A stretch of 64,000 nt of DNA from Dryomyza anilis. Its lineage: Eukaryota > Arthropoda > Insecta > Diptera > Dryomyzidae. The stretch's first letter is position 1. Every line of letters starts with the position of its first letter. The stretch lies in the NCBI GenBank assembly GCA_951804985.1, contig OX638133.1:27186963-27250962 (forward strand), given 5' to 3'. Below, piece after piece: positions 21,310-33,060 of this stretch. The notes beneath the pieces were generated by a model that worked only from the letters and a program-made list of their open reading frames with translations, ran no database searches and had not been told where the DNA came from. The position numbers and the translations under genes are program-made.

Positions 21310-21655
21310 ACAAGTGTTTTTGTTTTTATTTTATAGTTTGTTGTTGTTATTAATATTATGTTGTTGTTGTAGTTGTTGTTGTTGCTTTATGCGTTTATCA
21401 CTTCAAATAAAACACATTCTTTAAAGTTAGTCGAACGTTGCGCGTCGTCAGACGACATTCACCTCGATCGCTAAACGACGTGACTCTCGACCGGTTTGCG
21501 AGTTATCGACGCGGTTTTTTTTAGTTTTTTTTTTAAATATTGTCGACATTTTTTTGGGGATTTTATAAACATTTTTTTTTGTTGTTGCAAAATTTGTGAT
21601 GATTTCACTTTAATGTATACAAAATTTAAACACAGTGCAATTTAATAAATAAAAT
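21310..21655 (+). promoter_or_regulatory. Possible promoter and non-coding first exon with donor at 21656
   Basis: An island of higher GC in AT-rich DNA: TTGTTGTTG runs, then GTCGAACGTTGCGCGTCGTC, CTCTCGACCGGTTTGCGAG and ATCGACGCGG (about 21430-21514). A perfect-looking donor ATGTAAGT follows (GT at 21656-21657). Such GC islands with a non-coding exon are typical of fly gene starts. It could belong to the plus-strand FLVCR gene, whose coding start lies 16 kb downstream behind a splice acceptor. That link is inference; no transcript evidence exists here. Confidence 0.3.
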
Positions 21656-21839
21656 GTAAGTTAAATATAAATTGGTTATCAATAAAATACAATTTTAATT
21701 TTAATGAAACATAAAAAAAATGTAAATGAAGTGCAAATTAAAATAAAAATTAATTACTAACAAAAAAAAATATTCTAAAAAAAAATATAAATAATTTGTT
21801 AAATGGAAAAATAAGTGAAATAATAAATAAAACAGGTAT

Positions 21840-23700
21840 GAATGAGTTATGAATAATATATAAATAAAGTTGAAAATAAAATATAAATAAAATATAAATT
21901 AAATATAAATTAAATATAAATAAAATATAAATTAAATATAAATAAAATGTAAATAAAAAATAAATAAAAAAATAAATAAAATAGAAATAAAATACAAATA
22001 AAACATAAATAAATTATAAATAAAAAAATAAATAAAATGCAAATAAAATATAAATAATATAAAAATAAAATATAAATAAAATAGAAATAAAATATAAATA
22101 AAATAAAAATAAATAAAATATAAATAATATATAAATTAAATTTAAATAAAACATAAATAAAATATAAATAAAATATAAACAAAATATAAATATAAATAAA
22201 AAAAAAATAGAAATAAAATAGAAATAAAATATAAATAAATAAAATATAAATTAAATATAAATAAAATATAAATAACCTTTAAATAAAATAAAAAAATAAA
22301 ATATAAATGAAAAATATAAATAAAATATAAATAAAATATAAAAAAAAAATAAAATATAAAAAAAAATAAAATATAAATAAAATATAAAAAAAAATAAAAT
22401 ATAAATAATATATAAATAATATAAAAAATAATATATAAATCAAATATAAATAAAAAAAATAAATAAAATATAAATAAAATATAAAAAAAAATATAAATAA
22501 AAAAATAAATTAAATATAAATAAAATATAAATAAAAAAATAAATAAAATCTAAATAAAATATAAATAATATAAAAAATAAAATACAAATAAAATATAAAA
22601 AAAATATAAATAAAATAAAAATAAAATATAAATAAAATATAAATAAAATATAAATAAAATATAAATAAAATGTAAATAAAATTAAATAAAATATAAATAA
22701 AAAAATATAAATAAAAAAATATAAATAAAATACAAATAAAATATAAATAAAATATAAATAAAATATAAATAAAATATAAATAAAATAAAAAATAAAATAT
22801 AAATGAAAAATATAAATAAAATATAAATAATATAAAAAATAAAATATAAATAAAATATTAATAAAAAAATAAATAAAATAGAAATATAAATAAAATATAA
22901 TTTAAATATAAAAAAATATAATTAAAAAAAATATAAAATATAAATAAAATAAAATATAAATAAAATATAAAACAAATATATATAAAATATAAATAAAATA
23001 ATAAATAAAATATAAATAAAATATAAATAAAATATAAATAAAACACAAATAAAATATAAATAAAATAAAATAAATAAAATAGAAATAAAATGTAACTAAA
23101 AAAATAAATAAAATATAAATAAAATATAATTAAAAAAAATATAAAATATAAATAAAATAAAATAAAATAAACAAAATGTAAATAAAATATAAATAAAAAA
23201 ATATAAATAAAATACAAATAAAATATAAATAAAATATAAATAAAATATAAATAAAATAATAAATAAAATATAAATAAAATACAAAACAAATATATATATA
23301 AAATATAAATAAAATATAAATAAAATAAAATAAATAAAATATAAATAAAATGTAAATAAAATGTAAATAAAAAATAAATAAAATAGAAATAAAAAAATAT
23401 AAATAAAATACAAATAAAATATAAATAAAATATAAATAAAATATAAATGAAATATAAATAAAATATAAATAAAACACAAATAAAATATAAATAAAATATA
23501 TATAAAATATAAATAAAATATAAATAAAATATAAATAAAATATAAATGAAATATAAATAAAATTTAAATAAAATATAAATAAAATATAAATAAAATATAA
23601 ATAAAATATAAATAAAATATAAATAAAATATAAATAAAATATGTATAAAATATAAATAAAATAATAAATAAAATATAAATAAAATATATTTCAATTATAA
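21840..23700. repeat. 11-bp AT satellite (ATAAATAAAAT)n, about 1.85 kb
   Basis: Tandem ATAAATAAAAT units with variants (AAAAATAAAAT, CAAATAAAATA). The most regular part is 23400-23660. It is almost free of G and C. Long reverse frames reading Phe-Tyr-Leu-Ile are artefacts of the 11-mer. Confidence 0.97.
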
Positions 23701-24944
23701 ATAAAACATAAAAAATACAATAAATAAAATTGTTCACAAAAAAAAAAAAAAACATTTCAAAAATATTTGAAACATCGAAATTAAAATATTTACCAGTAAA
23801 ACTCGAATTCGAAATTCAATTGAAATATGTTTATTTTATATTGAAAACTCAAATTATTAAACAGCAGAAAATAAATTCCAGCGCATCAAAATTTAAATAG
23901 AATTTCAATCGAAAGTTAAAACATGCTGGATAATAAAAAATATTAAATAAAACAAACCATAATCATTCAATTAAATGATAAGCACTAAACAAAATTACGT
24001 GTCTCAATCACTTTTAAGCTTACCACGCATTAAACTAAAACCCACGAACCATATGTAGCGCATATCACAGTGTTAATCAAGTCAAAAATTATCGCGCTCT
24101 TTCTCAATAATAAACAAAAATCGTTTGTCTCAATTTGCGTTGTTTGTCTGTCTTTCGTTTGTCTCCAGTTTGTCTGCGCCAATTCTCTGTTCTATTACTT
24201 CATCCACTCTACTCTTCTACTCCACGCACCTTTTGAGTGCTTCGCATGTGTCAAAGTTTTCAATTTTGATGAACCTAATTTGACAGCGTCCAATTTATTG
24301 TTATAATTATAATTATTCTGGTTCTTCTCGGCTCGGCATGTTATATGTCATAATTGAATTGATGGTTGACATTCAATTATAATTGTTCGTAAATAGATTT
24401 GTGTTTAAATAAAGAAAAAAATAAAAAAAAGAAATTGATTGCAATATAAAATAAAGTGAGGTGTGTGTTTATAATCAGCAGACAAAGTAATTGCGATAGA
24501 GTTTCTGAAAAATTCGCACCGAATACAAAGGTAAAACACAATCTCAATCGTTTATTATTGATAAATGTAGATTATGTCTGGCGTAACTATTTGTTATTGC
24601 TTATCAAATAGAGGGAATATGTGAAATATGCCATGGTATGTTTTTGATCTTCATCTGACGACAAATGAAAATATATCACCGAGTAAAAACATTAGTGCGA
24701 AAAGTGGGTTGAATTTCAATAAATAATTTTATGGTACGCTGACATTTGCATTTTTTCATGGATATATTATAATTATATAGACCTTTAAACCTATGGAATA
24801 TGTATAATAACATAACACAACATTAATTTATATATTTTAGCATAAAGTCAAAATATATATTTTGCCCGGCAATTTTATTTCAAGCGGTATAGAGGGAAAA
24901 CTCACCCGCAAATGTCATTTTTATATTGAGGGTTTGTGCGAGTT
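23701..24944. other. No gene proven; partly lower-AT sequence
   Basis: 24050-24300 is less AT-rich with TTTGTCTC/CGTTTGTCTGTC words. A donor-like AAAGGTAAAA lies at about 24526-24535. This could be another non-coding exon or regulatory DNA, but no protein or conserved motif supports it. Confidence 0.35.
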
Positions 24945-25155
24945 CGAATAAATTGCTGACTCAACTAAATTGTGCGGTTTTTGATTTAATCTCCATTCGG
25001 TAACCGGTAATTGTTAAAGTCCCTAATAAATCGATTATCATATGTCTGTTTGATGTCTTCCAATTTAGTTCAATTTAGATTGCTCGAAAATTAGCTAAAT
25101 TACCGACAAAATTTAGTTTAGTCAGCAAAATTTAGTCAAACTCGCACACGCCCTA
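24945..25155. mobile_element. TIR DNA element related to 6953-7475
   Basis: Left end GGGTTTGTGCGAGTTCGAAT, right end AGTCAAACTCGCACACGCCC, with AAATTGCTGAC on the left and GTCAGCAAAATTT on the right as continuing inverted sequence. Shares CGGTAACCGG and the GTCTGTTTGATGTCTTCCAA-type core with the element at 6953-7475. About 210 bp. Confidence 0.7.
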
Positions 25156-25172
25156 AGTATTGGAATATAAGT

Positions 25173-25476
25173 AATAATAATAATAGTTTGGCGCTACAGT
25201 CCTGTATAGAACTTCGGCCGAGCTCTCTCACTATTTTGAGCTGTGCGTGTTATATTTGTACTCAAAGTGGTGGGACCTACAGTTTATTGCCGAACCCGAA
25301 CGGCGGGTGAGAGCTTTTCATAGGCAATGTTTTACTCTCGTAGGTTTGCCATTTACTGACGAGAGGTAGCGCGGTATAGAAAAATGTTTCTATGAAAAGA
25401 AGTTGTTGGCCCCAGTCCAGGCTTGAACCGGGGACCTTTCGGCTCGCAGTCCAACGCACTAACCACTGAGGTACCG
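25173..25476 (-). mobile_element. tRNA-derived SINE, copy 4
   Basis: Minus-strand copy: (ATT)n tail at 25173-25186, body, then box B (GGTTCAAGCC) and box A (CTCAGTGGTTAGTGCGTTGG) at 25420-25470. The very 5' end abuts a fragment of a mini-me-like element. No clean target duplication. Confidence 0.88.
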
Positions 25477-25690
25477 TCTGTCTGGTCGGTTCAAAATTTA
25501 CAATCGTCCGATCATGCTCATTTTCTATACCAGACAGCGTAAATATATAAGTAATCTAAATTAGAATTTTTTTCGAAGTAGCTCTTGTAGTTTTTATGTA
25601 ATCGTGATTTTAATAACAGACAGACGGACATCGCTAAATCAGCTCATTCCCATAATATATCTATATCTATTGGATATCTATTAGTGTACG
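25477..25690 (-). mobile_element. mini-me-like element fragment
   Basis: Reverse-oriented GACAGACGGACATCGCTAAATC and TATATAAGTAATCTAAATTA match the core of copies at 29140-29250 and 40380-40500. Confidence 0.5.
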
Positions 25691-28600
25691 AAACAACCAG
25701 GATAATCTTCCTAAAATAAAGCATCATTGGCATTTTACTTTTTATATTTTGACAAATTTCTTGTAAAATAAACTTTAAATTTTAAAACATCAATAAAAAT
25801 TCGTTTTCAAGTGTGAAAAGTGTAGATTAAAAAACCGTGAATATTCCGCCCACTATTTGTGTTTTGCAAAAAAAAATCGCAAATTTCATCCAGAAATCAT
25901 TCATATAATTTTTTAAGACTAAAAATTTATTTGGTATTTTGTATGAATTTTATTTATCTAAAGTTATCTATATGAAATCGACCGTGTATGATACACTACA
26001 AATTAGAGATGGACGCATGCCTGCTTTTGATGGCACGAAGACTCACGGATTCGCCGATAGGTGGCACATACGAGCCCGACGACTAAATTTAAAGGCACGC
26101 ACGAGAAGCACGTTAAAACTCGGAATATATAAAGACACGAAGAAGCACGGAAAAACACGAAAAAAGCACGTAATCACATGAAAAACTAGGCAAAACGCGA
26201 AAAATCATGTTATAAACAGGGACTAATACCCTTTAGAATATCGATTCCGGTTCAGGTTACAAGATAGATAATAAAATAGAGGTTCCGATTCCGTTTTCAA
26301 CCAAAAAATTGTATGGGTTCCGATTCCAGTTCCACACATTTTTTAATAAAGTTTGATTCCGGTTTCGATTACAATTCCGGTTCTTTGCGGTCTCAGAGTG
26401 GGACTAAAACCCTTGAAATATCGGTGCCGGTTCTCGTTCCAAGATTTAAAAAATAGTGGTTCCAGTTTCGATTCCACACATTTTTTTAAATCGGTTCTGA
26501 TACCGGTGCTTTATGGTCTCTTATTATAAATAATTCAAAAATTAACTTTGGTACTGTTTTATTCTCTGATTCGGAACCACTCCAAAATTGGAAACTGTCG
26601 GGGACTGCAAAGAACAGGAATCGGAACAGTTATTAAAAAAATGTGTGGAATCGTTTGTCCCTGGTTAAAATACCACGAAATTTTTATTTTCTGATGAAAG
26701 GGTTTTTTTAAATTGGAGTAGAAACTATAAAAAAATCATTTTAGAGGCACGGACACGCACGGCCACGACAACAACTAGCACTCACGAACTCAAATTTTCG
26801 GGCATGACACGAAAAAAGCACGGCATGCGCCCATCTCCACTACAAATTGCCAAGTAGGTATTGTGTATAAAGTGTTGAAATTACTAAATTTTTTGTTTAT
26901 TTTTTATTTTTTTTATAATGTCTAATTTTAAACTAAATTTTGAATTAAGTAGAGCATAACTTCCAAGGGCCAACGATAGCCAATATTTTCTTTTTTTTGA
27001 AAATTCAAAACATTCCAATTAAATACTCTCTATAAATTATACCCGCCACGATCCGCCGAAACCGATATTTTTAATTGGAAAATTTACTTCAGTGATTTCA
27101 GTTGATTGCAGTGTTTTTATATGAAATTTTGACTTTGATAGGGTATAACTTCCAAAGGCCAATGAAGGCAAATGTTGTCTTTTCTGTTTTTAAAACTTCA
27201 AATCTTTCTCATTAAATATTCTTTATAAACCAGACCCGCCGGAAACAATTTTTTTTTTTAATGAAAATTTTATTTTAATATTTTCTACTTTTCTACGTTG
27301 AAGTCGCGTCGAAAAAAAAAATATATTTTTTATTAACATTTTTATTATCATGTTTAAAAAAATATATACGTGTAATAAAATATTTTCGAAAAATACAAAA
27401 TGGCTCTGGAAAAATTAATTTTATATTTTCACATTTTTAAAACTCAAAATTTAAAAAAAAATTGAAATGGGTTAAGGCATTTTTTCAATTTTTGTGTTTA
27501 TAGTCCCATTCATCTTCTTTCAGAGACTGCAATTTCTATGACAATAACTCATACCGATCAAAAGTTAAAGAATTTTGACCGTCAGATGCAATTCTCAGAC
27601 CACTGTGAACCTAAAAAACAAAGAATTTGTTCGTAAAATAATTTTAATTCAGCACAATTTATTTTTTTTATGGAAACATTTCATGAGAGGATTGAATAAT
27701 TAAAATAAAATATATTCTTTTTACATATTTCAAGTTTTGATCCATACTTTAAGTTTTTTGTTCCATATTTGTCTATTTTTTTTAGTCCATAATTCCTTCA
27801 TATTTTCCATGTTTTTCGTTCATATCATTGTTAGCCCTGATAATGAATATCCAAAAATATATGGCAGACTTTGTGTTTATTATTATTACATTTGCTATAA
27901 CTTACTATATTTTTTTTTAAAGGAACCCAACATAATATGAAACATTAAAATCATGCATGAGTTGCTTGACATTTGTATGGAAGATACAAAGAAAGAATTC
28001 AATTATATTTCAGTCATGGCAAGGGGCTTTCAGACTTCAATTCATCTCTGAATAGACCTGACATTTTCTACAGGGATGGTATAACTTAATTTCTATAGTA
28101 TAACAAATGATAAAAATAACTGCAAAATAGTCTATGTTAAATAGTAAATAACGATTGTATATTCTGATCACTTACATTAATGCGAACAATTAATCAATTC
28201 ATTTGAATGTAAATCTCGTATATAACACATTTAAAAGTTGCTTTACAGCTGATTTAAAAATAAAATCGTAAAAATACCCATCAACTAAACTGAGATTAAT
28301 ATAAACTAATACTAAACCTGACACTGAGTCTTGTCATAAATTGTAAATCACACAATGCAATACATGGAATGAATTTACGGAATGTCCAGTTAATATTTAA
28401 TATGTGCGCAATTATTTCCAGCAATAATTTGCATTAATTTATAAGTAGGTACTTGCAAAAACACTTACATTATATACGTAAATATGTATATTTGATAATA
28501 ATTCATCAAGCATGTTCGTAAATTTACATAGTATGTAGACCACCACTCTAAATTATATGCACTACTTAATGACGCGCATGGCCGTGTAATTTGGGCAGTA

Positions 28601-29100
28601 ATATCAGGCAGTTGACTCATTTCACACTTATCGGCTATCGCGTCATCAACAGCACATAGTCGTCATTATTTTTATTCCTGAAAAACGTGCATATTTTGCA
28701 TTTGAAATTTACCAAATTACGTGTCACAATATATGCAGCGCCTGACAGCTGTTAAAATTACATCTCACTACTTTAAATATTTTTAATAGTTAAATAATAT
28801 ATATAAATAATATAATAAATTAAATAATAGGATGTAAATTATTTTAAAGTATATTTTTTTATCTATAGATTTAATTAAAATTATGCTAATTGGTCTAACA
28901 TGATAAATATTTCAACGTCTTTATAACATTTCGCTTAAGTTGTAACATTTTTAATTCGTTTTTATTCCATGTAAATAACATTCATCATTTCTGATGTGAA
29001 TATCAATTTGTAATGATTAAATACTTTTTTTTATTTATTATTTTTATTATTAATTGGACTTCTCATAATTTTTATTCACACAATGTATTTTATCAAATCA
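25691..29100. other. No gene seen; mixed unclassified and repetitive DNA
   Basis: Contains an inverted GGAACCG-type repeat at 26225-26660 and CACGAAGAAGCACGG words at 26030-26190. A two-unit duplication of about 195 bp (CATAACTTCCAAGGGCCAACGA near 26950, TATAACTTCCAAAGGCCAATGA near 27145) is also present. The stretch 28560-28760 is less AT-rich and looks non-repetitive (GACGCGCATGGCCGTG, GCCTGACAGCTG). No coding frame of note. Confidence 0.45.
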
Positions 29101-29300
29101 ATGTATAACCAACAAATAATTATTGAGAACTCCAGAGTCGATTTAGCGATGTCCGTCTGTCTGTTAAAAACACGATTACAGAAAAACAAATAAAGCTAGA
29201 TCAATATAGCTCATACTTCAGATTACTTATATACCTATGCTAGGGAGAAAATTTTGATTTTTGTATAAGGGTCTCTTATAGTCACGTACGGAACGAAAAA
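29100..29300 (+). mobile_element. mini-me-like element fragment
   Basis: GAGTCGATTTAGCGATGTCC and GTCTGTCTG, then CAGATTACTTATATACC, as in the copy at 40370-40510. Confidence 0.5.
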
Positions 29301-29410
29301 GATACATTTATAATCATACTAAACTAACAAAATTTTTTAAATAATTGAATCCTCTATTTCTAATGTAGAATTTTCTCGGCATTTTTTAAAATGTAAACAT
29401 CGATTTCCTA

Positions 29411-29630
29411 CACCCAGAAAAAAACTCCCTAAAATCCCATTAAAATTGGTCAATAGGACAATTATTGATTTAATAGTACACAAAAAATAAATCTTTACAT
29501 ATAAACTCAATGGTAATGTCATGGTATTTTCTTGTATTTAATGGTATTTTCCGATTAAAATAATAATTTATCCTATTAGTTATTTTTAATAGTAGAAAAC
29601 TATTATTTATATAGTATTTTTTTCTGGATG
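29411..29630. mobile_element. TA-flanked MITE (CACCCAG family)
   Basis: Ends CACCCAGAAAAAAACTCCCT and TTTTTTTCTGGATG with TA at 29409-29410 and 29631-29632. 220 bp. Same family as 20822-21034, in opposite orientation of the body. Confidence 0.9.
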
Positions 29631-30084
29631 TAGTATTAAAGAACATTTTTAATAGCTAAATGAAATTTGTCACGTTCGGAACTTTGAGTACCAAAAGTGT
29701 AAAAAATATAAAAAAAAAATCTTGCAAATTTTCGAACGAACGTCCTGAACTATTTTGTGATTTAATACGAAATACTATAAACTTTAGGAACAAAATGTAC
29801 ATATCCTATCCTATCTGTTTGTTCGTTCGTTTGTACGTTTGTTCCGCTTCTCCGTCTAAACGGCTGATCCAATTTAACATAGAAGCGGAATGATCTGGAA
29901 GTAAAGATAGGCTATATATGGGCGGGATTGGCCAAAGAGGCGTGGCACCTCCCATACAACCTAAACTTACAATACGATATAACTCGGCACTTTCACCAGC
30001 TACGAACATGAAACAAAAAACTCAAATACAAAAAAAAAAAAATTAAAGCAAAAACTCAAGCACAGAGAAGAAAAAGAAAAACAA

Positions 30085-30610
30085 ACTCACCACTCGAAAA
30101 CTAACCACAATAAAATTCACCACACTAAAATTCACCACACTAAAACTTACCGCACTAAAACTCACTACACTGAAACTCACCACACTAAAACTCACCACAC
30201 CAAAATTCACCACTTCTAAACTCACCACACTAAAATTCACCACACTCAAACTCACTACACTAAAATTCCCCTCTCTAAAACTCACCACAATATAATTCAC
30301 CACACTGAAATTCGCTACACTAAAACATAAAACAAACATAAATATTCACCACACAAAAATTCACCACACTAAAACTCACCACACTGAAATTCACTACACT
30401 AAAACTCACCACAATAAAATTCACCACACTAAAACTCATCACAATAAAGTTCACCACACTTAAAAATCACCACACTTAAATCACCACACTAAAAATTCAC
30501 CACACTAAAACTCACCACACTAAAACTCACCACACTAAAACTCACCACACCAAAATTCACCACACCTAAACTCACCACACCGAAACTCACCACATTAAAA
30601 CTCACCACAC
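30085..30610 (-). repeat. 15-bp minisatellite (ACTAAAACTCACCAC), inverted relative to 276-690
   Basis: About 35 units of ACTAAAACTCACCAC/ACTAAAATTCACCAC. The minus strand equals the array at 276-690. Followed by 15-17 base GGGAAGAATTCTAC units to 30735. Confidence 0.93.
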
Positions 30611-30730
30611 CAAAACTTCTACTGGGAAAAACTCTACGGGGAGAAATTCTACGGGGAAGAATTCTACGGGAAAGAATTCTACCGGGAACAATTCTACCGG
30701 GAACAATTCTACGGGAAAAATTCTACGGAA

Positions 30731-31603
30731 AGCGTTCTACACCCAAAGAACGAATCAATTGGGGCAACCGTCTTTTTTTGCCAACCGATTTATTTAGTTC
30801 TGTCAACATTCGACTGATTCAGTTGTTGCAACACCGCGTATCAGTTCACACAACTAATGAATACAATTGACACAACCAATTTGTTTAGTTGTGGTAGCCA
30901 ATTTAATTATAAGAAATCGGCCATTTTACCTAGCGCTCCAACGTGTTGCAAACACGAAGTCAGCGTCACAACAGCGTTCCCGAGATCGAACATTGCCGAC
31001 GATTCGTTGTGCTGCTGACTTCGTGTTTGCAACACGTTGGAGCGCTAGGGCTGCATATATAAATACAACATATAGAAACACAATAGGAAGTACTCTGTAG
31101 AATAGTATGTCTCTAGTGGAAGAAAGTATATTTGGGCATGAAAAAAGTGAACAGTAAAAACGAACAAGTCTTAAAACAATTCCAAATTTTGTTTTACACG
31201 AGGCACGCGCTGTCCAAAAAAACGAGTGAAAAATCTGAAGCTTGCGCGACTGGTGTTGTCCTGCTTTGGCATCGCTATTATACAAGACAACTGATTTCAC
31301 AGTTGAATCAAATAAATATTGGTTGCTACAACTTAATGTTATATAGCTATCTGTTAAGTAAACTAAATATTGGTTAGGTCTCATTTTGAATTTAGTTGCC
31401 GTGGCAATGGAAACAAAAAAATTGAAAATGGATAAAAAGTTTGTTTCCCCAATCAATGTTGCAGTTGCTTCAACTAATAGTTGGTTACGCTTCATACTAT
31501 TGTTTACCACAAATGAATTTCAGTTGAAACTGACTAAATTTGGTAGATGCAAATAAATATTCGTTGAAACAACTGCACGTCAAGCAATTATTTTTTTGTG
31601 TGT
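30731..31603. mobile_element. Foldback element with 36-bp perfect hairpin
   Basis: Ends ACACCCAAAGAACGAAT and TTATTTTTTTGTGTGT are weakly inverted, and satellite units flank both sides, so the element sits inside that array. Inside, 30929-30964 and 31014-31049 are perfect 36-bp inverted arms with a 49-base loop. The rest is rich in CAACTGATT/TCAGTTG words. A 194-codon minus frame (30926-31510) has no recognisable domain and covers the hairpin; I regard it as chance. Confidence 0.6.
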
Positions 31604-31880
31604 ATGGAGAATAATTTTATGGCGAAGATTTCTGCTGGGAAGAATTCTACAGCGAAATATTCTACAGGGAAGAATTCTACGGGGATGCGCAGTCTGAGAA
31701 AGAATTGTCTTTGAGAAAAGTTGTTTTGGCGGAGAATTATTATTTGATAAAACCCAAAAAACGTCCACAGCGAAGCACGGGCCCCTGATAAAAATAAACA
31801 TGTTTTTTTATATTAATAAAATCGCTCCATATCTTTGAATTCACAAAATCTTAGCACGAGTCGTGCACGGGTCTAGCTAG

Positions 31881-32829
31881 TATTTAATTAGTTGCAGAAT
31901 ATAGCCACCACGAGACATCAATTAATGGTTCATTTAATGGTTAATTTTAACAGGGACTTTTTAGCATGCTACGGGACTTTAAGTTGAGCCTTGTATGTTC
32001 AAAAATGCATCTGTCATGTTTTCTACCTCCCATTATTTTTTTACAAATCTGAATTTATAATATATACCTATATTTTAAAATTTAAACTTTGTGCGTTCCA
32101 CGAAACTAATCAAATTCAATTCAATGGTAATTTCGATTGAAAAATTAAATTCTGGACTACTAAAAATCAAATTGCATCGAATATGATTTTGATTTCGGAA
32201 TGTATTGTTTACATTTGAATCTTTAAAATTATCAAAATGTATCATATCGTCGTTGTAGAACATTTTTATGAAAATCGCAAATTTCAACTTTGTTGATAAT
32301 TATTACTAAAAGTTATTGATACATTTTTAATTATGAAATACCAATTGATAGATTCACATTTTCTGACCATTAGGTATAAATATTGAACTCTTCGATCAGA
32401 GTATGTAAGATATATAAATTTATTTGTAAATGAATAATTGGCATTTTGAAAATGTAGTTGGTGACTTTTAGTTCTACAACGACGATATATTTTAATTAAA
32501 TTAATGCTTGGTTTTCAACCATTTTTTCATATCCAAACATTTACTGAAAAACCGTCGACGATATGTTAAAAGTAAAATATAGTACTATTCATTATAAACA
32601 TAAATATGTTAGCAGGAAATTAAAAATGTGTTTGACTGTCTATAATATACTGTTTATAATGCAATTATAATAAGGATTACATAATGCTTGACTTCTACAT
32701 CATTTTGTTTGGGAAAATCAATTTTTTTCATCACGTATTTCAGAAATTCCTACTAGGTTTTTATATTAACTTATCTTAGATATACTAGTCAACCCGATTA
32801 AATATTTAATCAATACAATTAAATTCGTA
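31881..32829. other. No gene seen
   Basis: Unclassified AT-rich sequence; only short frames. Confidence 0.45.
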
Positions 32830-33060
32830 TCGATTGTAAGCGAATACTCACACCAATGTAAGTGAATACTCAAACCAATTTTTGCGAATTTTCACACCAA
32901 TGTAAGCGAATACACTCACCAAACTAATCGAATACACACATCATCGACAACAGCTGTTGCCAGCAAATGTGATTGCTAATATGAAGATGTGTACGCTAAT
33001 GCAATTAATACAGTTTCATCGGCGCAGTTTCATATTTACGATTTTTTTCCTGTGTACGAA
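32830..33060. repeat. Dispersed repeat shared with 59930-60205
   Basis: Tandem AAGCGAATACTCACACCAAT-like units, then GTTGCCAGCAAATGTGATTG and TTCATCGGCGCAG. These match 60060-60140 (GTTGCCAGCAAATGCGATTG, TTTAGTCGTCGCAG). Ends TATTTACGATTTTTTTCCTGTG, like the right end of the element at 59427-60207. 33061-34362 shows no gene. Confidence 0.65.

Larger units (their letters stand above)
29805..31880 (+). mobile_element. Helitron-like composite element with central satellites
   Basis: Order of parts: conserved block 29810-30010 (CCGCTTCTCCGTCTAAACGG, CTATATATGGGCGGGATTGG); A-rich tract; 15-bp satellite on the minus strand (ACTAAAACTCACCAC, 30085-30610); GGGAAGAATTCTAC units (30617-30735). Then a separate nested foldback (about 30731-31603), further GGGAAGAATTCTAC units (31605-31690), and GCGAAGCACGGGCCCC. 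The right end has hairpin GCACGAGTCGTGC at 31854-31866 followed by ACGGGTCTAGCTAGT, resembling a Helitron 3' end (hairpin then CTAG before T). No Rep/helicase is present, so it would be non-autonomous. The left end is not sharply defined. Confidence 0.45.

Noticed and set aside
22858..23694. 278-codon open frame on the minus strand, Phe/Tyr/Ile/Leu-rich
   Set aside because: It is a reading of the 11-bp AT satellite; overlapping open frames exist in several phases.
30043..30339. 98-codon minus-strand frame and similar frames at 277-815
   Set aside because: 15-bp satellite divisible by three stays open by chance; Val/Ser/Phe repeats only.
30617..30735. Short regularly spaced repeats that could suggest a CRISPR-like array
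   Set aside because: Units are contiguous and degenerate with no unique spacers, in a eukaryotic genome.
30926..31510. 194-codon minus-strand frame
   Set aside because: Lies in a foldback element across a perfect hairpin; no domain, no splice or promoter support.
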